Shown here: positions 36,643 through 49,980 of the stretch, in pieces | How positions within the stretch are numbered: the first letter of the stretch is position 1 | Layout: each line of letters begins with the position of its first letter | NCBI GenBank assembly: GCA_037903475.1 | Contig: JBAJFG010000016.1 | Location: forward strand, 929,011-993,010 | Direction: 5' to 3' | Length of the DNA: 64,000 nt | Source of the DNA: Ancylostoma caninum | Taxonomy: Eukaryota; Nematoda; Chromadorea; Rhabditida; Ancylostomatidae | The notes under the pieces: generated by a model | Seen by the model: only the letters and a program-made list of their open reading frames with translations | Told to the model about the DNA's origin: nothing | The model's database searches: none | Position numbers and translations under genes: made by a program

Positions 36643-39377
36643 ACAATGGAAGGTAAGGAATCGCTTTCTTATAACAATAATGCTGTGATCAGCAGAACTA
36701 CGGAAAATGCCGAATATGCCATGAGACGGCTGAGAACTGAAATACAAGGAGTATTCTACGCACTCAACATGACTGAGAGCGTCTTGTTGCGGACACGTTT
36801 TAAAAAAAGGACTGTTTCCCTCTTGCCCAGAAGGAGAAAGCAATGGTCTCACTGTAGTCATCGAGACAGCTGTGTTTTGACTGTAGACGCTTTGGAATTT
36901 TTGTTCAGCATGAAAGCACCCAACAAGCCGTCGGCAGGCGCGAGTCGTATGCCCACTGATTCTGCACATTGTCTGTATCTCCGTACATTTACCTTCAGTT
37001 GAGTCTCAGGTTCAGTGTTCTTAGCTGGTGTGAAAGCTTGTTTGATGGACGTAAAGCCTGATACTATCGATTCGTCTGCGAGAAGAGTATGTGATGAAAT
37101 CTGATGGATCTTAACAAGAACTTCGAGAAGAGACGTGTTCTAAGGAAGAGCCAAGCATATTTATTTATTACATGAGTATACTCATGTGAACAGATGTAGA
37201 ACCAGACATGTGCACAGAACGTCAGTATTAGAATATTCGGGACACAATTGGGAGAACTGAAATAAAGAAAAGTGGTGATGAAACTTTGCGAATTATCTCA
37301 CGTAGACAAGTACCGGTTAATCATGTTCCTGAATGAACGAACGCTGACTGGTATCCCTTGCTTTTTACTTAACTTAGCATACTCCGAACCTGCGCTATTG
37401 GAAGAGAAATTTAATCTTAGATTACTTCTGGCTCTAGGAATGACTGGTTCGTTGTTATTTCCTCTAGTGATGGATTTTCGCATGACACGGAAGGAGTTTG
37501 GTTCCACACCACATCTGTCGGCAATCACTTTCGGTCAAACTTTTTTCTCCTTATAGCATATGGTATCAAAGGGGACAAGACGGACGGAAGGAGATACTGA
37601 ACGAACTGCAGGACTCTTCGCAAACCAAGCTCGATCCGAATCCTGCCGTTGCGATAAAGAGATTTTATAAAGCTATAGAAAAAGCATTCCTACCATTATC
37701 GCATCACTATTAGGTATGTTACAGTGCAAGAATAGTATAGTTAAGAGCAGTAAAAAAAGGCCGTGTAAGCTATGCTACCATCACAATATCATATGGTCAA
37801 AGAAGTTTTCAACGTCGTTATTTCAACTATCTTCAGCGGATCTTTTGAGAATTCGATATACGGGCATCACAGGACTGGGATCCACAGTGCAATATCCAAG
37901 CAAACTGAAAGTTGGTTAGCTAGCCTGCTCTCGTTCTGTTAGTCGTTCATGAATCTCAGCCCAGGCTGCGACAGCTACGTACAAGACACAGAAGCGACCG
38001 AGTTTGGGGCTTCCTCCCTCTTCGCCCTTTTTGTTTTTGCATCGCCTCAATTGCGGTAACCCAAGGTTTCAATATTCAACATTATCGCCTCAATAACTGA
38101 TATATTTCGCTAGTTTGACACAACTACTTCCTATCTGTAGTTTGTGATTACTACTTTCCCCCTTTTTATACTGCAACAAACTGCCTCCAAGAGTCTTCCT
38201 AGCAATATGCGTGGTTCAGCAAGAAATTTAGGCGAGTCTTTCACGACGAACCGAAAGTATTCACTTTTGCTGTCCTTTTCATGGTAGCGATAGTCTGGCA
38301 ACCCTTTGCTAGGCATTTGTAGGCACTTCAAAATAATTTTTAAGAAGTATAATGGTCTTTCTGCTTTGCTGATTTTCCACCACTAATCAGATGCTATAGT
38401 GTACAATTTTTAAAAATTAACAAGTGCTTATCAGTAGCAAATGGTTCTTATGCAGCAGGGCAGCAACTGGAGTAAATGCCGAGGACTGAAGAGCCAGTAG
38501 CTCGCGCATATCATACGTACACTTGCAGCTGGCAAATTGGATAGAAAACCGCTTATTGAGAGGCGATTAATGTTGAGACGAAGAAAAGCGCAAACACTTA
38601 AAGCTTACCCCGACTAATTAGACGTAGTGGTCGTGTAACGTACCATTAGGTCACTCCGACTAATACTACCCGACAATCAAAGACTTACCGTAAAAGGAAA
38701 GTTGTGAGAATTGCCGAAAGCCTTGTTACGGGTAACTATGTATAGGTTGCAATCCGACAGGATTCTGCATTCCGAGGGTAACGCAGAACTACACGCCCAA
38801 GCGGTGAGGAAGAGCATATCTCCACCCAACTGAACGCAAAAAATTCCGAGAAGAGGAGTATTTGAATCGCCTATTGAAACATCTGAATATGCAGCTGTTA
38901 ATGCCGATTTTTGGCACTTTGCACTCCTTTGTGGCAGACGTTTCAATGGACAGCACTAACTCTCCACAAAACAAAGGACTTAAAAACAGGCAATCCCGCT
39001 TTTTTGTAAGAAAACACATATATCATTGTGATCAGTGTTTCATAGGGAGTTAGAAACCATACGCGTTTTTTTTTGCTCAAATGGAATCTCAAATTCGACG
39101 ATAAGGTGAGACAGTGCCTCTAAGCCATTAACGTGGAAAAATTGATGCAGAAGTGCATTTACAGAAAATCACTGTCATCTGCGCGAAGTGCGTATAACCA
39201 GCGCTCTGTGCGCATGGTATTGTGAAGCAGATGGAGATACAGATTTCGCAAGATTCCCGCTGAAGTAAAGCTTCAGCAGGAAAAGTAAAGTAAAGTGATT
39301 GGTTCGTCGAAGAGGTATGCATTTTCTTCCTAATTCGTACATGAGCAAGAAAACAAGTCAACAACCTCGGATAGCCT

Positions 39378-39498
39378 GCCGATTAATGAATTGTTTGTGC
39401 CGAGGCGATAATAGACACCTACCGGTGGCAATGGGATCGAAAATAGGCACTTATAGCGCTACAGATACCAAGAATGCTCTTGCGTAAGCAATTGACGG
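39378..39498. repeat. Dispersed ~110-bp repeat, copy 2 of 3
   Basis: Same family as 31876-31987 and 47086-47205, recognised by gcgataatagacacctaccg, ggtggcaat and the closing gcaattgacggg. Confidence 0.55.
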
Positions 39499-40267
39499 GT
39501 AAACGACTACGAGTCATATATTTGTTGAAAACATAGGAATATTGAACTGTTGGAAAGATCGTGAAGTTCTCCCATCTATGTGGCTACGTTTGTTCCTTAA
39601 GAGGGTGGCTGTTGGCTAATGGCAGCACCCCCGGAAACTGTTGCCTCTCGGACATTCACACTTTCAGGAGTTTCAGTGTAATCCGAACAGTTTACGTACA
39701 AACACGGGAGCAGAAGCGCCCTGCGTTCAGTCCAGTAGCAAGTATTCTTGGCTAAGACCAATTTTTGACGAGTATGCTGATTCACTGCCTAAATGCAGTG
39801 TGTTTCTTTTGTAGCGTATTGTGATCAGCTGTTTGCTTGCAATGTTAGATCCTGAATTCACTCAATTTCCTACCTCTATATGACATTTTTAGTGCATTTT
39901 GTTGTTTCTATCTACATCTAACCTTTTTCACAACCATTCAGTAATGCTACCCTTCAAAACAAAGGTAAAAAAGGGACGTGACAATTGTTTACGAGATTTT
40001 TGGGATGGAAAATGTAAATCTGTAGGTGCACCATCCCGCCGAGAATGGGTCGCCAAATTTTCGAAATTACTTTACAATACAAATAAAAATCTTGCATTAG
40101 TTTATTTTTAATTGCTTATTTTTATTATTATTTTCAATACAATTTTATTGATTGTTTATTATTATGATTAATATTTTTATTAATTTTATTTCCTGTCTGG
40201 GTCCCCAAAACGGCGGAGAATCCACTTTTTCCCCACACCCACTCCCCTCCCGCCCTCTTTCTGGTTC

Positions 40268-40790
40268 CGCCACTGGTGTGTATGTATGTATTTCCTGATA
40301 AAAATTGCGGAGGGTTAACCGATCGGGACCAAACTTTGCACACATATCCACCAAAGGCCGGCGGATGCTTGAGGCTACTTTCCTCCAGAAAATATCGATT
40401 GCTTTATCGATAATATCGATTTTATTGATTTTTCGCTATTTTTGCTCAGAAGTCGGTGGGTACACGTACACAAGGGTACCTCAAATTACGCTGAACATGA
40501 ATATAACAACCATTTCACACGGAAATATCGATTTATCGATATTTTCGTGCAAAATGATTGTCATACTCGTGTTCAGCAATTTGTCTATTTTATTGATTTT
40601 CGCTATTTTTCCCCAAGGGTTGATGAGAATTTGGCTTCTGGGATTTCTCATTGCGCTGAACACCTCAAATGTGATAACCTTCTGCACGAGAATATCGATC
40701 TATCTATTTTATTGATTTTTTGCTATTCTTGCCCATGAAGCGGTAGACACATGTCTGCTGGGGTTCGTCAAAATCCTCGACACGAAATTC
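40268..40790 (+). mobile_element. Helitron-like non-autonomous repeat, copy 2
   Basis: Shares with 29114-29932 the leading gcggagggttaaccgatc, ggccggcgga, repeated tatcgattttattgattttt blocks and cgctgaaca(c/t) blocks at intervals of roughly 110-120 bp. It is shorter and more diverged, and the terminal hairpin is not recognisable. Confidence 0.5.
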
Positions 40791-41054
40791 GTCGCCTGAG
40801 TTCCCTCGTGTATAGGCTTTGGATTCAAAGTTTCAAGGCAATCCCTTAAAATCTCACAAAATGCAAAAGTCGGTAATGCGGAACATTCCCAACAACCTCA
40901 TAGGATGATTATGTGACAATTGTGCTCTGAGTTTCCCACAAACTCTCCAGTGACATCATGTTTAACGCAACTTTTTACCATAGATTAATCATTTTTCAGT
41001 TGTTTACGTTAATTATTCATGGCGGAGGAATGCTCAGCACAATCTTTGCAAACC

Positions 41055-41060
41055 TTTATT
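41055..41060 (-). terminator. Poly(A) signal of GPCR-3
   Basis: AATAAA on the minus strand, 22 nt past the stop codon of GPCR-3. Confidence 0.6.
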
Positions 41061-41081
41061 AGTCCAATTCGCAGTTCACTT

Positions 41082-44000
41082 CTATTTTATGCTCACTTTA
41101 ATTATAGTAGTTTCAGTGAACTTGCTAGTAGAAATAATTGTCCTAACTCTATCCAGCATCTCCAGCCGAACTTCTCGCGAGCCAATCAACACAGACAAGG
41201 GGATGAGAACATCTGGTATCGAGCACAGTACGTTGTATGCAGTGACCAAGACCAAACGAGTATTGAAGGGTATAGGAATTATATATAGTAAAACAAATAA
41301 CATGTTGAAAAGCTGAAATAAGATAAGATTACTCTCGAGAAGTAGGTTTACTGTGTAAATATTAGGTAGTAGAAACCATTGTACCATGTTGATCACAGAA
41401 ATCATAGATATTTCTCGGAGCATTTTCTGTTCAACCTGAAAAAAGTATAGATGTAGAAGAACTGTAGCATTTCGCAACTACTTTCAACTGTTTGTTTCTT
41501 TGTACATACAGTGGACGTCAGTGATGGTGGCCCATCCGCGGCCTCGACAAGGACGCTGTGCAACCGCGCAGCGCGCACCGGGATCGTGTCGTCTGCCTCC
41601 GGAATGCTACTCTAGACGCTTTTCTTCCCGATTCTGGCGAAAATCCTCAAAAAAAAAGGTAGAAAAAACTGCTAGAAATAGCATAACAGCAGCAGAACAC
41701 ATGAACAATGGTGCGCGCGGCGCGGTTGCGCGGCGTCTTTCTCGAGGCCGCGGATGGGCCACCGCCATTGACGTCTACTGTATATCTATATGTAGTATTT
41801 CAATGTGCATTCACCTTTCTTTGGTAAACTATAAGCTTTATTGTGAATGACTCAGTATTGGGAAGTCCCATTAAGCAGTCATCATACCTTGTTCGATTTT
41901 ATTGTAGTCATAGTTCTACGGTAGAACCGCAGATGAAATATGATCGTTAAATGCAGACATACTGAAGCAGTGGCGATAAGCAAGAAAACAACGCATGAAG
42001 CCTGAAAAATCCAACAACGATGCTTCGGTTGACCCCATCGTAAAGTAGAAGCTTGATTCACCTAATATGGATAATATCTACTCAATGATAGTATTATATT
42101 TATTTACTTGTACCTGGGTAAACCACGCTCAAAACAGAATCAGCATTGAGAAAATAAAGACATGAAGACATGAACAATAGGAAAAATTAAAACCAAAGGC
42201 AAGAATAGTAAACTACTAAGCAGATTCCGCCAGAAATTTACCATTTAATCATGTAGTTCTGATCAAGTACATATTTTTTCGTTTAGATCTACACATTGTC
42301 CCAAAAAAGGAAGAAAGTTGCATGCGATTGATCTGAAGCTTCGATCAAAATACTTCACGTCTGTGAAGACATGACGTTCCTTGCATTCCCACACAATGAG
42401 GCCGACTGGTGTCTGCACATCATGTCTTCAAGGAGTTTGAATTTTTCGTTTATTTCTTCATAGATATTGTTCCATCAGCAAGCAAATAAGGAGTTTTCTT
42501 TTCTGTTCTCTTCCATGAAAATCAGAAATCATGTGCTTCTCAACAAATTATTCTCATTGTCACCGTCAAGAGAAGTTTTTCCTCGTTTCAGCAAGTATTT
42601 AGCATCATCACAAGTTGTTTCAATAATTATAGACGATATGTTTGCCTATTCATTGTTTCCTCTGGTTTTACTCGCTTCCATATGAATTATATTATTAGGT
42701 GTGATTACCCTATTTGAGGTTAACCACATTTCCGATCTGTTCATGGTATTGTGACAAGAACAGCTCACCCAAGTAGCTTTGTACTGTGGCGAACATCAAG
42801 TAACATGTCACACTCCCCATGATTTTACATGAGTAGAGAGTTTAATCATTGTTTGAACCATGAATACGTTTCCTTCATGTCGATAGTGGTATACTTATGC
42901 TAAACATTCAACGCTGTGGAATTTGTTGTTTTATCGAGATAATACTATATTTGCGTTGCTTTTAACATCTCTGATGACTGTGCAGCACGAACGCAGCCCA
43001 AACGGCGTAATGGTTCGGCTAAAAACCCTAGCAGCAACGGTTGCCAGTTTCTGCCATTCTCCCCTCGATTGCTGCTTCATCTGTTGGCCCTTTAGCAGCA
43101 ATTCTAACCGAACCATTACGCCCTTCGGGCTGCATTCGTCCTGCACAGTTATCAGAGATAACAAAATAGCACAGATCCTTCAACTAATCAGATCGCACTG
43201 TGCATAAAAGCTGTAAGCGGGCTAGGAGTTAGATTTCTCTAGGGTCACTCTCATCGTAACTCCGCATTCTCAATAAAGATTTCACTAGCAGTATGTATAA
43301 TGCCAGCAGGCTTGTATCACTACTAGATTCTTCTGTAACGATGGCTTTAAAGAAGCTTACTATTTTCCGTAGTTCGCTGAGACCGTCTTTTTTATGTGCA
43401 CTAGCTTAAATAAATTTATAAAGACTTCATTACCCATGTTTGAGGTCTACAACGGATTCATTACAAACGAATAGAATAAAAAATCAGCAATGGGTGACGT
43501 TCTCTTAGATCGCCATTATTGAAGGGTAACTAGTGACTGCAAACCCCAGAATGATGAAGCGCCGTTCCCATTTATGACAGACTCCTCCTATGTTTCCTTC
43601 CAGCGTAGCTACAAGGAGAGATTGTGGGTTTAGTCGAAGACAGACACGTAGGAGTGAACCATCAAATTATCAAAGCTCAACTTACCACATAGAATGTCGC
43701 TGAGTCGATGTAGTCTATGAAGCCAATCTTCGGCTCAAATTGACGTCGCAATTTTGATGCAGTGATCGCTCCGTAAGTAACAGCTGCAGACAAACCAATA
43801 GAGAATACACATAGATATATGTAGCGTGTCCTTCAAAATTATGAGGTCATTACATCTACTCTACATCAAATCTAGCCTCTAGTTAGTTTATTGTTTTCTA
43901 AGAGAGAGACAGAATCAGGGCCCGATTGCATTCCTGAGATTACCCATTATGAACGCGTTGACGTACCCAGATTCATCATTTACTTATTTACCTAGCACCC

Positions 44001-44990
44001 ATCGACATATCTAACCATACGTGACGTTGGTTACACTTGTGGGCATGAGAACATGAACTGAGTAGTATAAACTGCTCATGAATATTACAATTTTAGTACT
44101 TCCGGAGAACCCATAGAGTACAATGGTTTTCAACACTCACCCAGAGAAAAGCACCTGTTCCAGTGCAGGATATACCATAATTGAGAATCGATTCAATGAC
44201 AGTAAAAAGATCAGTAATATACATAGATACTTGTAGAATACATCGACAATCAGTGTAATATTGGTTTCGTTTGTGATCGCCGCATTAAACCATAGTACTG
44301 GTAGTTTAAATATTATAGTTGTCAATGCGCGAACTACGATAACAACCACCAAAACGTTCAATATTCTGAAGAACACCGCCTGAAAGCCAGTTATGTTATT
44401 CGGGAAGAAATTCACAGAAATCACGGTTGCAAGCAGTACGGTGTCCCATAAAACCGACCAATCACAGCAGTGCATGAGGCAGCAGAATGTTACATCTTCA
44501 ATTCACTGTCTACCTTGTTAAATCTGGTTTTGAGCGGCTAAGAAGTGGACCTTACTGGATCTGTCCACGAAACAACTGTCAATATGTCAAAAAATCTTGC
44601 GCATTTTCAGAAGAAAATTCGCTGATGCGTGGTGAAGAACACGACTGCGCGTCGACTGACCCACTGATTCTGCAGTTACAGCCAGTACATCGTATCTATC
44701 GTACCTACGCGATTTTTGTAATAGATGACGTGCAAATTCGAGAAACTCACCGCGAAACGCTTGTATGCCAGTACCAATAATAGAAGTAGGACTGCATTGG
44801 CGACCAGAACTGCACTACACATCACAGTTTCCATTGTTTTAATCAACGTCATGATATGTGGATTCGTATCTTCGTACTGTACATCGCATGTTCCTCCCGG
44901 ACACTCATTAAATTGAGGCATTTGGCCTATAGTTGGAGGTGGTAGAGGTGGCAGAGTCGTTGTCGTCGTCGGCCTAGTGTAACGTGACAT
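41082..44990 (-). CDS. GPCR-3: nematode serpentine (7TM) receptor
   Basis: Six minus-strand exons: 44990-44751, 44379-44141, 43830-43686, 42001-41888, 41435-41385, 41312-41082, phases consistent, 339 aa. The N-terminus is a Thr/Pro-rich extracellular tail with CPGGTC. TM1 is CSAVLVANAVLLLLLVLA, TM2 LNVLVVVIVVRALTTIIF, TM3 LCILLIFLLSLNRFSIMV, TM4 YIYLCVFSIGLSAAVTYGA, TM5 CVVFLLIATASVCLHLTIIF, TM6 MISVINM joined to LFNMLFVLLYII, and TM7 YNVLCSIPDVLIPLSVLIG. It is a close paralog of GPCR-2 with the same junctions. It is probably a membrane chemoreceptor; the subfamily was not assigned. An acceptor (CATTGCAG) abuts the ATG. The 72-nt intron between exons 5 and 6 is stop-free and in frame, so retention would add 24 residues within TM6. 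MITEs sit in introns 3 and 4. Confidence 0.82.
41509..41780. mobile_element. MITE with ~70-bp terminal inverted repeats and TA target duplication
   Basis: Ends cagtggacgtca and its complement tgacgtctactg are flanked by TA on both sides (41507-41508 and 41781-41782). The GC-rich arms (ggtggcccatccgcggcctc and complement) are about 70 bp. The TA duplication and ends fit a Tc1/mariner-type non-autonomous element. It lies in GPCR-3 intron 4. Confidence 0.85.
42967..43159. mobile_element. MITE/foldback in GPCR-3 intron 3
   Basis: Arms starting atctctgatgactgtgcag and its near-complement at 43141-43159 extend about 55 bp (shared ggcgtaatggttcggct). A second inner inverted pair (cgattgctgcttc / gcagcaatt) extends the fold. 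No coding. Confidence 0.75.
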
Positions 44991-44992
44991 CT
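44991..44992 (-). promoter_or_regulatory. Likely trans-splice acceptor of GPCR-3
   Basis: TATCCATTGCAG ends immediately before the ATG on the minus strand, parallel to GPCR-2. Confidence 0.6.
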
Positions 44993-45339
44993 GCAATGGA
45001 TAGGGGTCGCTTTCCTTATTACTAAAAAGCTCCAAGGTCTCCAGAATGGGCATTTCTTATGTCCATTACAACAAGAATCCTTCAAATAGAGAATGGTAGC
45101 AACATTCGAATTAAGAAAAGCACTTTCTCAGAACTATCAAAAACTCGTCATGGCACAGTATCATCTCCAAAACACCCAGAAATTTGAATGTTTCTCCTTT
45201 AAAAAAGAATAGCTCAGCTTTGGAGTATAAGCCTCAAAATCCTTCTAAATATTAATAGGTTATAACATGAATTCTCATAAATTCTCATTGTTTGGAGGTT
45301 TTCAACAACAAAAAAAATTGAAAATGAAAAATGGCAGGT

Positions 45340-45575
45340 ATGGTCTATTAGCTCACAGAGGGCGCCTGCTCCGACTTTGTCTACAATTACGACTTTGCCT
45401 GCAGAATGCGTCTGGAAGGATATTTTAGCGAATGGCTGTACGGAACATAAGAGTGGAAGGAATCATACCATATGCATATTAAAAAAGTGCAAAAAATAGA
45501 TCAGTTAGCCGAAAAATTGTGAAGTCGTAGTTGCGGACAAAGTCGGATCGGGCGCCTTCTGTGATCTAGACTGTA
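45340..45575. mobile_element. MITE/foldback, ~60-bp arms
   Basis: 45346-45408 (cacagagggcgcc...gactttgtc...acgac) recurs inverted at 45520-45570. A single diverged half-copy with gtcgtaattgcggacaaagt is at about 52070-52115. No coding capacity. Confidence 0.7.
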
Positions 45576-47085
45576 TTTTGGTGTGCACTACACAGTTTAC
45601 GACTTTTTGCTTTTTTTTGCATGAGCTCAATTCCAATGTTGCAGATTTCAACAAACGATGAGGAAGCAACGAAATTGTGGTGTATCAGGATCACTGACCT
45701 TAAAAGGAACCGCAACATTCTTTCTGTGTTTCCTTTGAATGTCTGATATTTCGGTGATCCTTTACACACAGCAAAAACCTCCTGAGAACTAAAAGTTTCC
45801 GTGCAGCTGCCTCCAACAACTCATAATATGATATTTAATGTTTGCTTAAAAAGCAAAACTTGATGGTCCGCGAAGTTAAACAACAACAAGAGGAAATGGA
45901 GCTAATGAGGAGGGCTGAGCAATGGGGTACACGTTCGTGGTCTAATTACGTACAATGTCAGTAGCCGATTACTGGATAGATGAAGAAAAGCGCGATTAGG
46001 TGAGAGTTTACCTCGACTAATCAAATCAAGTGGAGGTGCAGAGCAATACACGTTTGCTAGCACCAATCACACATCAAAAATCCCTCAAAAAGATGTTTGC
46101 TTTCATTTTGATCTCGTAGATAATAGCAGATAATAGTAAGAAGATGGACATGAAAATTATCTCGAAGCCTTGAAAGGAGTCACACTGAAGTACAAGGATT
46201 TGTAATACAAGGGGACAATAGGTTTGGTAGCTAAGCTCGCACTACTTCGAGAGACCTTTTCAACTCTCATGCATAAGTGAAGATGTCTCAACCAGCGCTG
46301 GTATATAGAGCACCATACGGAAGGCTTAACCACTTTCAAACGTGGGAGCCCAGTGATCCGCATTTGCTCCAAATTGCTAGCATCTTGTCACCTTTGATTG
46401 TCTGCGCACCCGCACTATTGATTGATGTCATTATTGATCGATTTTGTGACATGGCGCGTGTGAGTGGGCCCCGAACACTGAACCCTGCCACACATTTTGC
46501 GGATATCACCACATTCTCCCATTCTTGCTAAATCTGTGCGTACTTTCATGGATTAGTCGTTTAATATCAGTCCAAGAATAACATTATTCTGAAAAGTAGA
46601 TTCGAAAACTTCAAAGAAAAATATAAAAAGAATGTGGATTTGGATCCAATCAACACTAAAATATTATTGGTGAAGAAAATTTAAAGTGGTCAGAACGGTA
46701 CAAGATCATGCATAGGTGAAATGCTGTAGTAAAAAAAAAACACTACTCAAAAGTAAAGTTGAACACGAGTGAATTATTCTACTCCTTCTAACGAGGTTTC
46801 ATGTTTTGAATGAGTGTCGGAAACATTAACGCCTTTAGCAACATTATCTGGAAGAAAAAAAATGACATTTATCGCATTATTCCTCAGCTCATTCTCCTTT
46901 CTGGCGCTATGGTCTTTCTCGGGACTATCTAGTGAGATTCTACCATCTATTGCTTCTATCTTTGGGAAATTTGGTAACAAAGACTGTTGTAACTTTGCAA
47001 ACCTTACAATTCAATTGCAGATGAATGGAACGGAATGGTTTTTGCTTCATATAATTGAGGCGAAAAACGTGCAAAATCGTTCGGA

Positions 47086-47205
47086 CAGGTTAACGCCTTG
47101 TTGGTGTTTGCTGCGATAATGAACTAGCGGTGGTAATCAGATTGAAAATTGGTTATAACTTAATAGCTGTCGGTAACTCTGTTACATAAGCAATTTAGGG
47201 AGCAA
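47086..47205. repeat. Dispersed ~110-bp repeat, copy 3 of 3
   Basis: Matches the family at 31876 and 39378: tgcgataatgaac, agcggtggtaatcagattg, taatagct and the closing gcaatttaggg. Confidence 0.5.
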
Positions 47206-49539
47206 GAGCTATGATCTAAGTTACTGAGGTTAAATCGAAGAACAAGAACGTTTACGAAAATGTCCAACGTATTCATTCAACAAGTCCCACGACTTTATCT
47301 TGTATAATGTCGGTAAACTCTACGTTGAGCATAGCATCCTGCGCTGGCATCGCCCAAGCGACATTGATTTGATACGTATCGACCAAACCTGACCTGTGCA
47401 TCAAAGCCAGCGACCCTTCACTGAAAACCGATAGGTACCTAAATGGTATACTCGAGAATATTCGAAAATTCTTCGGAATGATCAATTTTTGAGGTTATTC
47501 GATTTTCAAATTTTTCGATAAACCGAATGAAGAATTCATTCGATTTTTCCTGGAATCAAATTTTCGAATATATTCGGTTTTCCTATTGTCAAATCCACCA
47601 TCTTCCACTCGAAGTTTGACTTCGATGCAGTATTTTGAAATTTTTAACCGAAGCTTCATGGAAAGATTCAAGGTGTCTTAAAGCGTCGTGTCAATTTTGC
47701 CTAAACGGCCACGTAAAGCAGGACTTCCTATGCTAGATCTGAAAATGAGGACGGATGTAGATCTATTGACGTTGGCTGTCTCTCGTTGTCCGAAGAATTT
47801 AATAATATTAACATGCGAAAAACTGAAAATATTGAAATTCTTAATATTCCAAAATTTTAGGTCTTTTTTTTACTTTTTTAGGCAAAAATCAGCGAATACT
47901 GTGAAGATTCATATATCAGTAGACCCCCAGTGATTCGCTCTTTAAAAAGATACAACACACTTGGACAAATCTCTAATGGGACAATTTTTAAATTGATTTT
48001 GAGGAGCAAAAAATCATTCCATGAAATGTGAGTTTACGATTTGGCCCATTGATTAGTAATCAATTAGTGTTCAGTTTCTTTCTCCGCACCTCAAAAGAGA
48101 TGTATCGCCTCTTAATTTCCTTACAAGTTAATTACCTAATGTTCATAATTAAATGAGACTTTAGTGCACATTACAAGTGCCTCTCTAATTGAATCCTAAT
48201 AGCATTGTTGTGCTGAGGTGAGGTAAGCTACGTGTTTGGAGCGAAGCTAGAATGCAAAAAATGATATTAAGGTACATTTTGCTAGGAATTACTGGTTTGC
48301 TGCCTAACTGCCGTAATCGCTACTGCTTCTTATACGTATACGAAAGGGTATGAACCTTTGGTTCAGCAGTTTCACCCCATAGTGGCCAATTGAACTGTCT
48401 TAGTTTGCTCAAGCAGTTTTTTAAGATGTTTGCCTCGGCCCTTCGTTAAGTAGATTGTTCTCGAGCTGGACGAGCCTGAAATAGCCTTCATGCCCTATTC
48501 CCCAGAGCGCATGTGCATGACACCATTGTCACTGCGGTGGTGCTGCTGTTGCTGATGTTGTGGGGCGATGCTGGAGCTGAACGTTTGTTGACTCTGTCCA
48601 CGCATTGTTCTCCGAAGCATCGAGTGAAGTGCGAAGTCAAACAGCGCCGAAAATGAAGCCGGCCGCTCACCGGCCGTTCGTGGACGGCTGGTGGTCAACG
48701 GGGGGCCCCACCTCCGTCGCCGCGGTTGGCTCAGCCCCTTTTTGGGCCACTTTTCATCGGCCACTTTGCAAACGTCTTCCAAGCCGTTATTGTCTGTGAA
48801 TTGTCATCACTAAGCGGTGCATTAGCTTCTGCTTATGGTATAGCTCTAGGTACTTTTTTGGCCACGCCCACTAAGTAGAGGAGTACTGGACTTCCAGGTA
48901 CTGCGCATCCGTCACATTTTGGGGACTCGCAGTTATTTTTCGGAAAAATCCACGGAGACCTTTATTCGCTTAGGGTGACAGAAGTCATGCACCCTCACCT
49001 CATTCCTGTTCACCCTTCCTTTCAGTTTTCTTTTTTCCCCTTCCCGCTTTATTCCGATTCATCCATGACATCAGTAGGAATACGGTAACTCTACAGTACC
49101 CCACAGTCCACACACCTTTTACTTCACTTGTCAGTACCACATGTCTTAACAAGTTCAACGTGTTCATTAAACTATCACCATCTCACCCAGCGAACTGTCA
49201 ACACGTTCAACAATTCGACGTAGACGCGCTCGCTCCTTATTCGCGCGTGTTGTCTGCAATTGCGTACTTTTGGTTTTATGCGAGACACTTCATGTCGTGC
49301 TAAAACACTGCTTGTATATTGCCGAGAACCCTCTACAGATTTCGATTGTTTGGTGAAAGATGAAAAAAGATTAAAAAACGAAATCGTGAGAAACTGTAGA
49401 GGTTCAGCGGTGCGACCGCGGAACAAACACTTAAGAAATTTTATTTGTTGCTCTAGAAATTTAGAAGGCTTCGAAGGTGACGGTGTAAAAATACTTTCGG
49501 TGCAATGAATAACTTAGGAGGTGTATTTTACCTTGGCCT

Positions 49540-49980
49540 GGATGCACCATTGAGATTACCCAGGAGGAACGTGCTGAAACCCGTTAAAAATGGGTAAAAT
49601 TGTACTGTATCAATACGTTAACCCTAGATTGTCTTAATGACACATGCAGCTCCACAAGTTTGAAGTAATATTAACTATTAAGTACTAAGTAATTATTAAC
49701 TAGTAATATTTCTTGGTGCTAGTTTTTCATTCCCTCCAGGGCCTCGATGCGCCAGCGAAATTACCCATAGTAAACGCGTTAATAGCTCCAAGCTTACCTA
49801 CCGTTTAAACAGCGTCAACACATTTACCCTGGGTAATCTCAACTATTCGAGCACCAGAGGCCGCATATGTACATCATTAAGATTACTCGCGGTAAACATG
49901 TCAACACCATGAAATATTATCCGTCTTTAACACAAGCATCAGCATGTTTACCCTGGGTAACCCCATTGATGCATGCTCGC
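49540..49980. repeat. Cluster of degenerate TTACCC/GGGTAA-bearing repeats
   Basis: Several diverged units carry gattaccca/aaattaccca, a gaacgcgtt/aaacgcgtt-like block and the palindrome ttaccctgggtaa (near 49825 and 49950). An isolated similar unit is at 43938-43975 in GPCR-3 intron 3. The motif resembles telomere-like hexamers only superficially; they are not in tandem. Confidence 0.5.

Larger units (their letters stand above)
36643..41054. other. Intergenic between GPCR-2 and GPCR-3
   Basis: No supported gene on either strand. Open frames around 37272-37713 lack domains and splice partners. Repeats at 39378-39498 and 40268-40790 are listed separately. Confidence 0.5.

Noticed and set aside
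37272..37713. Plus-strand ORFs between GPCR-2 and GPCR-3
   Set aside because: Overlapping frames on both strands with no domain or compatible exons.
48495..48782. GC-rich minus-strand ORF ending in a Gln/His-rich tail
   Set aside because: The Gln/His run is a ctgctgttg-type simple repeat and the putative exon pair (donor GTGAGC, acceptor GGACAG) lacks upstream exons; too weak to call.
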